Source: Tetraselmis striata (Eukaryota > Chlorophyta > Chlorodendrophyceae > Chlorodendrales > Chlorodendraceae). Taken from it: a stretch of 64,000 nt of DNA. The translations under genes were made by a program, and so were the position numbers. Of this stretch, positions 1 through 10,538 are shown piece by piece (position 1 is the first letter of the stretch; each line of letters starts with the position of its first letter). Location: positions 233,291-297,290 of the forward strand of contig VCJN01002510.1 of assembly GCA_006384855.1 (NCBI GenBank), read 5' to 3'. The notes under the pieces are model-generated. The model did not search any database. It saw only the letters and a list, made by a program, of their open reading frames with translations, and was not told the DNA's origin.

Positions 1-239
1 AGTGAGTACGGACACAATGCGCACGGGCGGGGCTCCGAGCCGCTACCCACAGCGGCGGGCGCGGGGGGGAGCGGCTACCGTTACGGGCGCGGTTGGCGTC
101 ATCAGTTGAAATCGCGAGATATGCAAACACGGTCGCTATTTGGCCAGGATAGGATGCATTCCTGCATGCTATTCTCGTAGGGGCAGAAGCAGGTTTCCAA
201 ATCAGTGATTTGGTTAGGATAGGACGGCGGTAAGGATTA
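1..239. other. Left edge, no recognisable feature
   Basis: GC-rich at first, then mixed composition. No exon or known repeat is visible. The string taaggattag near 229-239 recurs at about 1898 and 53209, so part of this edge may be the end of some dispersed element. Confidence 0.3.
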
Positions 240-465
240 GTGCTTCGTCAAAATGAATTCCCGGCTCTGTCATTTCAGGGCAATATCGGCAGTAGGGTCC
301 GTGTCCAGGGTTTACCTTGTAGTTTATGCATGAGCCCTTCGGAACTCGAATGAGGCACGCAGCGGTCTTAATATGACAGCCAGACTTTCGATGACTGCAG
401 TTGGCGCCCGAGGCGGTGCAGTGCTGGGGCGGCTTTTGCCGATGATCATCCGGGGTGAACTTCAG
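240..465 (+). repeat. SINE-like repeat, copy 1 (5' truncated or diverged)
   Basis: This segment aligns with copies at 29398-29655, 34545-34760, 53630-53705, 53955-54215 and 54300-54545 (reverse). Shared landmarks in order are a block near gggcaatatcg, a gtgtcc...ggttta block, gcccttcgg..tcgaatgaggca, a gccagac..cgactgcagttggcg block and a tail near ccgatg..gaacttca. The tRNA-like head seen in the 29.4-kb copy is not recognisable here, so this copy is either 5' truncated or strongly diverged. No protein is encoded. Confidence 0.7.
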
Positions 466-1199
466 TTTTTCATCTACGCGCCCGTGGAAAGTAAAAACTG
501 CTATCTACTACAGAACAGAAAAATTAAAAAAACAAGCGCGCGAGAGATCGAGAAGGGAAACCTGCTCCGCCCCACGCGAGGGCCAGGGTCTGCGAATAAA
601 CCAGAGCGTGCGAGCGCGACGAGTTGGACGACGTTGCTCGCGCGCCCCCCGTGTAGCGCTAGTCCGACCGGCGGAACCGACTGCAGACCATCTTGCGACG
701 ACAGTGGTTTCGCTGGTAGACATCTGCTCATTGGTGGCCACGCCTCAATGGGTGGCGGGGTTTCGAGAGGGGGGTGACAATCTGGTTGGTGGCGGTCTGG
801 ATAGCACAATGACAAAACATCACCACCACCACCCCGATGCTCCTTGCCCCACCTTTCATCAGCACTGCTTCCCTGCCTACCACGCCTATACTAATACAGC
901 GCTTAACTACTCCGCGAATGCACACTCCATACCATCTGTCTCGATCAACAACAGCGCCCGCCAGGTTCTCCAAGCTGAACAGCCTTGCCTGGGTCACATG
1001 CAGCTGAGCCGTCAGCAGTGAGCGGTGCGGAATTCCTCGGGGCGGAAATCGGTTTCAGAGGTGGTTGCGGGCGGTCGCAAAGCTGAGTGTGTACCGGGAC
1101 ATAGGGTAGATGCCTCGGGGCAGGTGAGGGGCGCATGAGCTTGGGCTATGTGGCTATCGCGTCGAGGGGGGGGGGGGTCCTACAGGGTATCTACTCCGC
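466..1199. other. Intergenic, downstream of the bZIP gene
   Basis: No exon is supported. The overlapping open frames have no recognisable domain and no codon pattern. A short G-run lies at about 1167-1176. The right end is probably the 3' untranslated region of the minus-strand bZIP gene whose stop codon is at 1200-1202; I did not find the chlorophyte TGTAA polyadenylation signal close to it. Confidence 0.4.
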
Positions 1200-2912
1200 T
1201 TAGTTGTACATTTGAAGGCTCTCGCCCATGCCGGAGCCAGGCTCGCGCCCGTACGGCCCTGCATGCTGCTGCGGCTGCTGCTGGAGCGGCTGGGGTGGCT
1301 GCTGCTGCTGCTGTTGGTGCTGCTGGTGCTGCTGGTGCTGGCGCTGTTGGTGCTGATGCTGTTGGTGCTGGTGCTGCTGCGGTGCCGGCATCGCAGCAAA
1401 GTTCGCGCCGGGAAGGCTCTGCGTCATCTGCGCCTGGTGCAGCCCCATCAGCTGCTGCTGGCCGGCGCCCATCATCATCGCCGAGTTGCCGCCAGGCCCA
1501 GGAGCCGCCTGCCCCGGCTGCTGCTGCCCGGTGCCGCCTCCTGCCGCGCCGGGCGCCTTCTTCATGCGCAGCACCTGGTCGCGCAGCGAGTTGTTCATCT
1601 GGTCCTTGTACTGTGTCTCCTGCAGCAGCGCCGTGATGCGCGCCCGCAGGTCACGGTTGCGCGCCGAGTACTCCTGATGCTGCGTGCGCAGGTAGACCAG
1701 CTGCACGCCGCGCCGGGCAGCAACGTCAGCCGGTCAGTCGGTCAGTCAGTCAGTCAGGGAGAGCATCTGACGCTGGTGGCGGGCGGAGGTATACACACCG
1801 GTTCCCCAGGTACTTGCTAAGGAAAATCCCCCCGGGCTTCTAGCCAGGTGCAGCGTGGTCGCCGTCCCGAGATGCAACGTACCGTAATGGGTGAAAGTAA
1901 GGATTAGTATCCGGTTGATGCAGTCAAATATAACGTCATTTGGTCAATACTCAGCGTCCATGTGCCCGCCTGTCTCGTCAACCCAGGCAGTCCCAACGAT
2001 GCCAAACACACCAGCCGGCACCGTAACGCGCATTCTGCGGTGGCAGCGCGCCAACATATGTAGGCGTATGGTGGCCTTACTGCGGGTCGTGTTTTGTGCC
2101 GGAAGTAGGGATGGGCCTGCCAGCGGGATAAGGGAGGAGCGCTAATCATCCTCTCGTAGCGCATGTCATGTAGCCAAAACAACGATGCCAACTACACATA
2201 TCGGATTTGAGGCCAGGTGTACGCAAACCCTATGAATACCCTAGGCGAAACGGTTTGTAGTTGGTAATGGGGGTCCCAATCAATGTAGTCAACCGCGCAG
2301 CAGAAGACCGCAAACCAACATCAAGGAAATCCATGACATACGGGCATGCCATACATAAAAACACGCGCGGCGGTAAAAAGGAATATATACCGTACCAGCA
2401 GACGAAATATCCTTATGCAATCTCGAGTTTATGTAGTAATAAACAATGCAGTATGTTAAATATAACACTGATTGCCCCTGGGAGGGGGGGGGGACCTGTG
2501 GGTTGAGCTGGGAGATCTCGGTGTGCAGCCTGGTGACGCTCTTCTCCAGGTCGGACGTGTACTGCAGCTTGCGCTGCCGCGAGCGCTGCGCAGACTGGCG
2601 GTTGGCCATGATGCGCTTGGCGCGCTTGGGGTCGCCGTCGTCCTTGCCGTCGCCGTCCTCAGAGTAGTCGTCGCCGCCTGACGTCGCGGGGACCGCGGCC
2701 TTCTTTGCCTTGCCACTTCGGCCGGCCTTGGCGCCCTTGCCGCCGTCCTCGCTCCTTTCATCCTCGTTGTCCATGTCCAGCAGCGCGTGCATCATCTCTT
2801 TGTCACACTCCTCCGAGTCCAGGCCCAGCTCGTCTTGCTCGTCCAGGAAGTCGCCGCTCAGGCCGCTGCTGCCGTCCGCTTGTCCCGCCACAAACGCAAA
2901 CGTGTCGCTCAT
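1200..2912 (-). CDS. bZIP transcription factor, plant group I-like, 2 exons
   Basis: This encodes a nuclear DNA-binding protein. Exon 1 runs 2912-2496 (139 aa), then an intron 2495-1701 with GT donor (ACAG/GTCCC) and GTGCAG acceptor, then exon 2 1700-1200 (166 aa). The join is phase 0 and gives about 305 aa. Residues 92-120 hold the basic region with the invariant N-x7-R (N104, R112) after DPKRAKR. The leucine zipper continues across the splice junction, which confirms the intron. Residues 45-95 are acidic and Lys/Gly-rich. The C-terminal 100 residues are Gln/His-rich, a likely activation domain. The ATG at 2912 starts MSDTFAF; an in-frame codon at 2951 is an alternative start, and upstream exons cannot be excluded. 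Plant relatives (VIP1/RSG/PosF21 type) bind as dimers. The family assignment is strong; the regulated genes are unknown. Confidence 0.88.
1270..1385 (-). repeat. CTG/CAG-type trinucleotide tract coding poly-Gln/His
   Basis: The plus strand is a run of imperfect CTG, TGG and TTG triplets. On the coding minus strand it reads as Gln and His codons of the bZIP C-terminal domain. The tract stays in frame, as expected for a tolerated coding microsatellite. Confidence 0.85.
1733..1757. repeat. TCAG tetranucleotide microsatellite
   Basis: About six copies of tcag/gtca lie in the bZIP intron, some 30 bases upstream of the acceptor site as read on the minus strand. Confidence 0.9.
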
Positions 2913-5697
2913 GCACTTGCGGTGCGTTGGACGTGATGTCCCCTCCCCCAAGGTGCCACTCCCTGCAGCACCAGCGAGGCAGGGGTGAGGCAGTCAGCAT
3001 CCTTTCCGAGGGGACAAGAGAAAGTGACAAATGAGAGAGGCAGGAAAGATGCCATCCCAATGTTCCGGATATCGATGCCCCAACGCGATCTAGAGTTCCA
3101 GCATTGCCGCGACACTCCTAGCATGACCCCTACCTCCCCAGCCTGGGCCCTTGTGACTGTGTAGTTGTATGGAAGGGAAATATGGAGGTGTACTAAAAAC
3201 AATGTTCCAGAACCAGTATGCGGCACCATCGGCCCCTCCCCATGCACCATGTAGAGGCGAAGTCAATGTGGCAGCGTTCTTAGATCAATAGACAAGACAC
3301 TGGCGAAGGGAGCCCTAATATGTCTAAATAGGCGTGCGCCTGCGTCGTTTCGGGGCCGACAGTGTGCTAGATGACGGCGAGCCAAGCATTTGGAAGGCTG
3401 GGTAGAGAGGAAGCAACGGGCTTAGTGCCAGTCAAGACGGCGGGAGTTTCGCGGTTTGGAGAGGAGGCGGTTCGGTCGAGCCAAGCCGAGGAGTCGCTGC
3501 TTCGGGCGACTCCGGAACACTAACCGCGTTACTCCCGATACACTTTGCTTACAGCTTGGACTGAAATGGGCGAGCGCAAGGACAAGAACTGGGATGCATC
3601 GAGGCGAAAGGGTGCGTTTATCAGAAAATTATGGGCGGGTTGAGTGGCTGAAGGGGGTTCAAGCGTGGCACTTCAGGGTGGTGCATGCCGTGCTGAGGCC
3701 GTCCAAACGCCGCGGTTGATGCATCCGATATGCACTCGGAATGATACAGAACTATATCCGCTGCGTGGAGGATAGATACCGAAAACATAACACGGCGGCA
3801 AGCGGAGGCGGTCCGTTGCATCGTCGGGCCGCACGGCGCAGCGTGCAGGATGGCTAGCAGCGGCGACTCCGTAGGGGGGGATGCAATTTCCCGGTTCGTG
3901 TATATTGGTGCGGCGCCAGAGTGGCCGGCGCAGATGGGCGGCAGAATGCAGGACAGCGCCGGCCAATATCAGCCACTGCTTTCGAGCCGAAGCACGGCAG
4001 CGCGCGCCAGCTGGCGCGCTGGGAATTCCGGGACACTACCCCCGGGCCGCGCGGCTGCACTCACCCCCGGCAGCTGCTGCCTCGTTGTTCCTTCTGTCCA
4101 TGTGAAGACCAGAATCCACCGTTTGGATATGCCGGCCGCGGTGGTGGCCGCTGCTGGTAGTGGTGGTGTGACGCTGTGGGGAGGCAGCGGCGGGCGATGG
4201 GCAGAGGGGTTAGTGTGGGGTCGGGCCGAGCTCTAGGGGCCGAGCTAGGGGAACGCTACTGATGCTGCCGTGTGGAACCGGAGGTTGGGGGCGCGCCTCG
4301 TAAGGATTATATCCTCTTTCGCGATCTAATCGATCCTACTTCTTGTATATTTGCATGAGCAAAAGAGCTGCAAAGGACAATCAGGAAACCACCCAAATAG
4401 GCCATAGGAAACGTCCACCTGCTTGTTATTACAGCAGTCGATCACAGTCCCCCGGCCGGCCCCATGGGAAGAATAGGCGCCTAATTTTATTACTCTGATA
4501 TGCGTAAAAATAGCTCCTTTTTTTAGCGCGGATCGGTCACAGCCCGTACCAGTTTGGATCACAATGGAAAACCATCTGGAAATAGTACGAATATACAACG
4601 GAAAACCTGTCTGGCTGGAACGTGTCGCGCGGCGCGCGCCAATCCCAGGAGCGCGCACATGTTATTATTACCAGCATCATATATCCGCCGAGCATCATGT
4701 CGCTTTACCAGTAGCTAGTCGCTACCCCGAGTACCGCATGTAAGGAGTGACCCCTTCTGCGAGTGCCTGTGCCCGATAAGCAGGGGCGGCGCGACGATGC
4801 TGCATCACCACCATCAGTAGCAGCATAAGCAGCGCGGCGCAGCACATGAGTTTATCCGTCGTATGATGCCACTTCGTTCGGGTAGTATGACTTTCACACT
4901 AGCAGTACACCACCACAAGCGGAATTACATCCTCGACGGCAGCGCGGCAACCTTTGGGGCTGACGGTTTCATGTGCGTCATACTGACGACGACTACACAT
5001 ACCTACTGAACCGTTTCGGTGGACGACCACTGCGGGTACCGCAGGGCACGCACGTCGCCGCACAGCAGCGCGCCTGCGGCCCTACTGCGCCTGCTAAATA
5101 CTGCGACGCGCATCGTGTTCACTGCTGGTCTGTAGTCTTTCAAGGCGGCATCGAACTAGCAAGTAGTTACGCGCCTCGGCGACCTACTGGCGGCTAGAGT
5201 GGCTGTGCCTCCGTTGGTGGCATGAGTAGCCACGTGGCCATATGCAAACCCCGAAAGGCTAGCGTCGTGTGCCCGCTGTTGTGGCCTGGCCGTGCCTCGG
5301 GTGAGAATTGAGGGCTGATCTGCACGCTGTGAGCTCTATCTACCCGTTTTCGCTCCAACTTTGCGCGTGCATGCCCGGACATTGTCATGTTCATTCTCGC
5401 TCGCCCGGCTCACGCTAAGCAGCGGACGCCATGAGTGGATGCACCCCTAGGCGTACATGCGTAGAGTGCCGCAGAACGCCAACCCCCCTTCCGCAACCTG
5501 CCATGCACAACTGTACCCACCATCCACACACACACATAGCCTACTCGCAAATACATCATCGCCTTAATCCAGCGAAGCGTCGATTTTTCGGCGGTGAGGT
5601 TTATTGCCGTACGGGTACCCGTATAGTGCAGCGGATCGGGCCTATAGGTGCATGACTGAAGCGCTTATCTACTGGCATGTACTACTAAGTACTATAA
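2913..5697. other. Upstream region of the bZIP gene, no gene supported
   Basis: The bases just above 2912 are the expected 5' UTR and promoter of the bZIP gene. I found no clear TATA box and no additional exon. Open frames at 3456-3719, 3850-4236 and 4973-5197 show no domain, no splice logic and no codon bias that I can defend. Part of this stretch (about 4300-4700) is noticeably more AT-rich than the neighbouring coding DNA. Confidence 0.35.
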
Positions 5698-5727
5698 TCC
5701 ACCCACCCACCCACCCGCCCGCCCACG
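5698..5727. repeat. (CCCA/CCCG)n microsatellite
   Basis: Seven consecutive 4-base units, ccca changing to cccg, are visible directly in the sequence. Confidence 0.9.
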
Positions 5728-5769
5728 GTCCTTAATTACACAGCCGTCCGATTACGATCTCACGGTTGG

Positions 5770-5950
5770 GAGGTACCGGTACTGGTACTCGCTACTCGCT
5801 GCTGGTAATGGGAAAAAAAACTGGTAGCGACGACTGTACTTCAAAACGCTGGCAATGCGAACGCTCGCTGCTGGCGGCTGGTAATCCTTACTGGTACTCG
5901 CTGCTCGCTGCTGGTACTGGCGGTACTGGTGTGAATTACAAAAACGGCAG
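5770..5950 (+). repeat. GGTACTGG-rich dispersed repeat, left flank of YR element
   Basis: It is composed of ggtactggtactcgct, aaaaaaaactgg, a cttcaaaacgctggcaatgc block and ctggtactggtgtgaattac. The same blocks, in another order, flank the right end of the element at 9165-9400. The gtgtgaattacaaaaa block also sits beside another retroelement at 56295-56328. It may be a terminal module of the element or a dispersed repeat into which elements insert. Confidence 0.65.
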
Positions 5951-5953
5951 GTT

Positions 5954-6143
5954 TGATCTAAACTAGTTATGGGGTTTCCTCCCTTGACCTAACCGCTTTT
6001 TAGCTACAAGTGCTGCTCAGTGGTACGGGAACTAGGCATCTGTTGTTGCGCCCTTTTTGGGTGCAGCACGAGTAGACATAAAAGCAGCCAGACCAGCTGA
6101 GCCTGCCACCTTCCAGTTTTCGCTGCGTGCGTTCCACGCAGCG
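5954..6143 (+). repeat. Split direct repeat A1 of the RT-less YR element
   Basis: It starts tgatctaaactag and ends ttccacgcagcg. It is directly repeated at 8846-9032 with a few substitutions and one deletion of 6 bases near the end. Confidence 0.9.
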
Positions 6144-6256
6144 AAGTAAAAACTGTCTCGTAACCAGTTGCGAGCAAGGTCACCCCAGGTTGTTCAAGAC
6201 CACACCCGGCTCGCCACCCGAGTGTGATATTCTCGTCCGTACGTCCGTGCGTTACC

Positions 6257-6898
6257 ATGCCAGATGGAGAAGAACCCGTCGCCGAGCTGATGCTAGAGTC
6301 GCCGCAAGCAGATGTGCGGGCGCTGGCTACAGCTGTAGCTCAATTGACGGCTCGTGAGCGTGTTGTTGATGGAGAAGGAGCACATGGCTCCGGCTTCGGG
6401 CAGCGCATCGCGGGACAGCCGACAGGCAGCGGGGGAGCCGCAGAGCGCCCCGACTTGCTAGAGCTAGCCCAGAGCGGCCGTGTCGGAGCAAAATCCGTGA
6501 GTGCCGAGGATGACTACCTCGCGGTGCCAGAACTACTGAAGAGAGCAGAGTCTGGTTACGAGGCCGTTCGACCGGTCAGCCGAGTGCCTGGACTCTTTCC
6601 CCTGAGCACCGACCTAACGAACGAGTGCCTCAAGCAGGATGACCGGCGTCTGCCGGCCCAGGAGGAGTATTTGTGGATGTCGTGTTTCGGAGCCCACATG
6701 GCCGCGCTTTTCGTGGCTCTCGACGAGCTGCTGCCTTACGTCCCTGCCACCAACCAGGACTTCACCCCCTACCTCGCGAGAGCTCGGAATCACGCCGAGG
6801 CCATCGACAAGGCGTTTCGGTTTCGTTTGGCCTTCCTGCGGAGGCTAAATGAGATCAAGCGTGTGCACGGTGACCAAGGTGTTATGGACGTGCTGTGA
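6257..6898 (+). CDS. Gag-like protein of the YR element
   Basis: The open frame is 213 aa from the ATG at 6257 (context accATGcc) to TGA at 6896-6898. I recognise no catalytic motif. The last 110 residues form a helical domain rich in Leu, Ala and Arg (region starting LFPLSTDLTNECL and ending RLNEIKRVHGDQG). This resembles the Gag-like first ORF of DIRS-group retroelements in position and composition. It lies between repeat A1 and the recombinase, where gag lies in Kangaroo-type elements. The N-terminal third is low complexity and acidic. The frame has no internal stop, unlike the recombinase downstream. The function (capsid-like or RNA-binding protein) is inferred from position; similarity is weak. 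Confidence 0.6.
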   Translation: MPDGEEPVAELMLESPQADVRALATAVAQLTARERVVDGEGAHGSGFGQRIAGQPTGSGGAAERPDLLELAQSGRVGAKSVSAEDDYLAVPELLKRAESGYEAVRPVSRVPGLFPLSTDLTNECLKQDDRRLPAQEEYLWMSCFGAHMAALFVALDELLPYVPATNQDFTPYLARARNHAEAIDKAFRFRLAFLRRLNEIKRVHGDQGVMDVL

Positions 6899-7324
6899 GC
6901 CCAGCATTTTCAGCCTGCTTCGGAGCATCTGGGTTCCGCGATGTATGTGGACCTCATGAGAGACTACGAGCGCCGTGTCTTCGAGGCGACCGTTGCCAGC
7001 AGCGCGAAGGCGACCGCTACTGCTCGAGTGGCGGCCGCGGCTGCAGGTCGCGGACGTGGGCGAGGACGAGGCGGTGGACGCGGGCGTGGCCGCGAAGGTG
7101 AGCACGAGTGACGGTGTGGGGCGCCTTTCGTCGGAGTTGCTGGAGCTTTGCGAGGCCACCTTTCGGTGACCGCCGCAAGACGCACCCTTGCAGCTCAACG
7201 GCGAGATGAGCGCCCTGTGTCAGGACCTGACCCCCCCACCTTACGGGCTTCCTTTAGACCTTCCTCGGTACGGCGCTTCTTACAGCTACAGCCGAGTGCG
7301 GCTCAACCATCCGCACACCTGCAC

Positions 7325-8766
7325 ATGGCGGCTCAACCAGCCGCTTTCTTTACCCCATATTTGCGTCCGTCGGTTGTTACACTACGTGTTACAGCTGGTT
7401 CGCAACGACCAAGTTTCGCGCGTGTACGTTACGCGCGTGACAGGCGCTACGAGCGCGAAGGGCGCGCGGGGCGGCCCTCTTACCTGAACCTAGCCCCGCA
7501 AACCCGTACCGATGCTACTGCAAACCCGTCCAGCAGCTACCGGCCAACCGCCGGGAACCTAACCGCTGCTGCCGAGTACTTTGCGAACATTAGTCGTACC
7601 GGTGGAACTCTGTCAGTAAAACGACGCACTTACGTGATTGACGAGCCCGAAGCTGTCGCTCCCTGGGCTGCTTCATTGCGATCCCGGCTGCAGGATGCGT
7701 TCGGCTCCGACGAGCTGGGCCAACGGACGCTCGACCTACTCTCCAGCTCCCTTAGCGCTCAGACACTCAAGAGCTACGCCGGTCGGCTGTCTCAGTTCGC
7801 GGAGTTCTGCCACGACTCCGAGAACATTAGCCCGCTGGAGGCGACAACCGCCACTGTCGTTCGGTATGTTGCCTGGATCGGCGAGCGGGGGCACATCGCA
7901 GCTAAGTCGCTGCAACCTTACATGTCTGCGATCAAAACGTTCTTCGAGCTGCACAACCTCGACCCAATCGCTTATTAGGACAGCCTACACCTAACTTCAG
8001 CAAGGCGTGGGCTGATACTGCGCCAGCGCCGACTGGACGCTGCCCCTCTACGTGTCCCTCTGCCTGCGGATGTAGCTTACCGCTTCGTCACAAAAGCCGA
8101 GCTGATTGTGTCTGCTCCCTACCCAGAGTACCAAGCCGAGCCCTCCTGGCCTCGGTTGTCAACTTCATGTTCTTTGCCAGGGGCCTTACTGGCGTGTCCT
8201 GTCGAGTGCGAGACGTGCATGTCGACGACTACAACATCAACCTGCAAGTGTACCGAGAAAAGGGTCGCGCTGGTCAACGGGGACCCGACGACCTACGCGT
8301 ACTTCTCCTCCCAGTGTCAGAACACCCCCGAGTGTCACGTCTCCTGCACCACTTCCTCGACTACGTCCAGTCAGTCCCCCTTGTTACTGTTGGCTTGGCT
8401 GTGTCAAACTTCTGGGCTGTCAGTTCCAATGAGCAGTCAAAACCTTGGACTGCGGCCACAATGTCAGACTAGTTGTCCACAGCCGTCCGTCTAGTCAACG
8501 CTGCCCCCCCTGCTGGCACCTCCTGGACCTCGCACAGTCTTCGCAAAGGCGCAGCCTCTGCAGCGAACGCCATCGGAGTGCCATTGTCCCACATTCGCTA
8601 CCAGGGCGGTTGGGCCACTAACTCTGACGTCGTTCTGGACTACATCGACCCCAACGTTCTTCCGTCACCTGGCGCATGGTTCTTCTTTGGACATATCGCC
8701 CCCCTACGCCACTTCCAAGTCCAACAGGACTCCGCAGCGGTGGCCTTCCCAGTGCCTCCTTCATGA
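7325..8766 (+). pseudogene. Tyrosine recombinase of the YR element, disrupted
   Basis: The product would be an integrase of the tyrosine recombinase superfamily that inserts circular element DNA. The N-terminal SAM-like core-binding domain lies at about 7690-7975 (YAGRLSQF, then VRYVAWIGERG, then LQPYMSAIKTFF). The first catalytic Arg region is near 8170-8280 (FFARGLTGVSCRV and a REKGRAG block). The C-terminal catalytic motif H-x-x-R is in SHSLRKGAA at about 8535-8560, followed by GGW and the nucleophile Tyr in LDYIDP at about 8635-8650. The frame is broken by TAG at 7976-7978, a shift near 8160 and TAG at 8470-8472. No convincing introns remove these, so this copy is probably dead. The start at 7325 is the first ATG in the long open frame and is uncertain. 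Confidence 0.78.
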
Positions 8767-8820
8767 CTTGGCGCTACCTCTTCTCCGTCAATCCACCGCT
8801 CTCTCCGTTCGCTCAAGACT

Positions 8821-8845
8821 GGCAAAACCAGACTCAACTTTGAAA
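8821..8845 (+). repeat. Split direct repeat B1
   Basis: It begins ggcaaaacca and ends tttgaaa. It matches B2 (9126-9150) at about 22 of 25 bases and directly abuts A2, as in PAT/Kangaroo-type termini. Confidence 0.75.
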
Positions 8846-9032
8846 TGATCTAAACTAGTTTATGGGGTTTCCTCCCTTGACCTAACCGCTTTTTAGCTAC
8901 AAGTGCTGCTCAGTGGTACGGGAACTAGGCATCTGTTGTTGCGCCCTTTTTGGGTGCAGCACGAGTAGACATAAAAGCAGCCAGAACAGCTGAGCCTGCC
9001 ATCTTCCAGGTTTCGCTGCGTTCCACGCAGCG
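8846..9032 (+). repeat. Split direct repeat A2
   Basis: Near-identical to A1 at 5954-6143, same orientation. Confidence 0.9.
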
Positions 9033-9125
9033 CCCCCCCTGACTCCGTTTTCCCTCCACGCTTTCGCTAAACCATCCTGCCAATTTCGGCTCTTTATCGT
9101 GTAAAAAAGCCTGCGCGACCTTTTT

Positions 9126-9150
9126 GGCAAAATTAGACTCAAATTTGAAA
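9126..9150 (+). repeat. Split direct repeat B2, right end of the YR element
   Basis: It begins ggcaaaatta and ends tttgaaa. It is the distal partner of B1 and marks the probable right boundary of the element. Confidence 0.7.
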
Positions 9151-9159
9151 CCCCAGAAC

Positions 9160-9400
9160 TGCTGGTACTGGTGTGAATTACAAAAATGGCAGTTCCCCAG
9201 AATTAGAAAATCAACTGGTACTGCTGGTACTGGTGTGAATTACAAAAAGGACAGTTCCCCAGTACTGCTGGTACTGGTACTGGTACTCGCTAGTCGCTGC
9301 TGGTAATGGAAAAAAAAACTCTGGTACTTCAAAGCGCTGGCAATGCAAACGCTCGCTGCTGGTACTTCAAAGCGCTGGCAATGCAATTCATATTTACTTG
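9160..9400 (+). repeat. GGTACTGG-rich dispersed repeat, right flank of YR element
   Basis: Two copies of ctggtactggtgtgaattac (about 9165 and 9225), a tactcgct/aaaaaaaaact block and two copies of a cttcaaagcgctggcaatgc block. All are shared with 5770-5950 but arranged in a different order. Confidence 0.65.
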
Positions 9401-9957
9401 AGGAAGAATGCGACTAATTTGGATCAGACACGACTTGGACCGAAAATCCACTTAACCTGCTTTTTCTTTGGCCACGCAGATCTAGGACGTCATGGGGCAC
9501 TACGTACGCGCGGAAAGTATAGCTCTTTTGGCTGTTTGTAGAGCCCGGACCCGGATGATATGGTGCCCGGGAAGGGTCGGAGCCGGGGCAGCGAATGTAG
9601 GTCGGTCAATGCGATTTTTAAAATATGAAGCCGACAACGCTTCTCAAAGTCAACAGCCGAGCCACAATTGTCTCGCCGACTGGGCATAGAACCCAGTCCA
9701 AGCTCGCAGGCAGCCCACGGGGGGCCAAGTCGTTGCTCTGAGGTGCCGGTCGGTGGCGGAGCTCGAGTGCTATCGCTGGTCGTCGGCACCGTACGCAGAT
9801 CGGTTGATCCCGTCGCCCACAGTCGTTTTTAAATCTCCGGACCAGCCGCAGCAGCAGGGGGGCATTTGGTAGCAGGATGCCAAGGCAATGCTGCCGCCTA
9901 TCCAAACTGGTGACTGCACCTGGATGGGGGGGGGGGGGGGGGGGGGGAGGGTGCGCG
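9401..9957. other. Spacer with a 22-base G run
   Basis: No gene is supported. A homopolymer of 22 G lies at 9926-9947, immediately before the duplicated module that begins at 9958. Confidence 0.5.
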
Positions 9958-10538
9958 CTCGGGATGCTGAGAGCAGCTAAAGGGAACCCGGGGGCGGGGC
10001 AAGAGGGAGCAGAGCCAATGATTGTGGAAGAGCGGAGACCCGCTTGCATGCCATCGTATTATATCTTGCACAATATCTCTTGATGCACTCATATCTCACA
10101 TCACTAGCTTAGCTATAGTGATCCCCCCCTCCCCGCACCGCGTACGCACAAGCCTGGGTATACGCATCAACTGCCCGCCGGGATGAGAAACTGGTATTGG
10201 TAGTGTGTCTGTGGGGGGAGGGGGTGAAAGAGCTGCCAATTGCTGCCAAGCAGGTGCGTTACATTGGGGCAGGCGCTGGGGAGACAATTAGAGCATTGTC
10301 TAGTGCCTATGCGGCTGCGCCGCCTCCGCCGCATGCAGACTCTCCGGGCTCACTAGCACCACCACCTCAGTCATGCGGCCCTGCATCCCGCAGCCCGCCG
10401 CCGCCAGCCACATCAGAGGTATCCAGAAGCCGGTGCTGGGGTTGTTGCGGCGTGACCGCATAGTTTTCAGCGGCTGCCCTCCACAGCTTGTAATGCACCG
10501 CTTTCCGCCGATTCCGCTGTATGCGTTGTCTCGGCTCC
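9958..10538. repeat. Duplicated module, copy 1
   Basis: About 580 bases align almost end to end with 17579-18180 in the same orientation. They begin ctcgggatgctgagagcagc and end near ccgctgtatgcg. Differences are scattered substitutions, one 12-base indel and changed homopolymer lengths. Copy 1 has C7-T-C4 where copy 2 has an uninterrupted run of about 19 C, and a shorter G-run near 10210. The module contains the imperfect palindrome atcactagcttagctatagtgat. It is probably the end region of a mobile element. Confidence 0.85.

Larger units (their letters stand above)
5954..9150 (+). mobile_element. Tyrosine-recombinase (DIRS/PAT/Kangaroo-like) element lacking reverse transcriptase
   Basis: The 3.2-kb element carries a Gag-like ORF (6257-6898) and a degenerate tyrosine recombinase (7325-8766). 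Its ends have the split-direct-repeat layout known from PAT and Kangaroo: A1 (5954-6143), genes, B1 (8821-8845), A2 (8846-9032), B2 (9126-9150). A1 and A2 are nearly identical over about 187 bases; B1 and B2 match at about 22 of 25. Only about 430 bases separate Gag from the recombinase start, and no RT or RNase H motif is found in any frame. It is therefore either a deletion derivative mobilised by a relative or a naturally RT-free YR element. The other DIRS-like element in the window (36513-43086) does retain RT. Confidence 0.8.
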
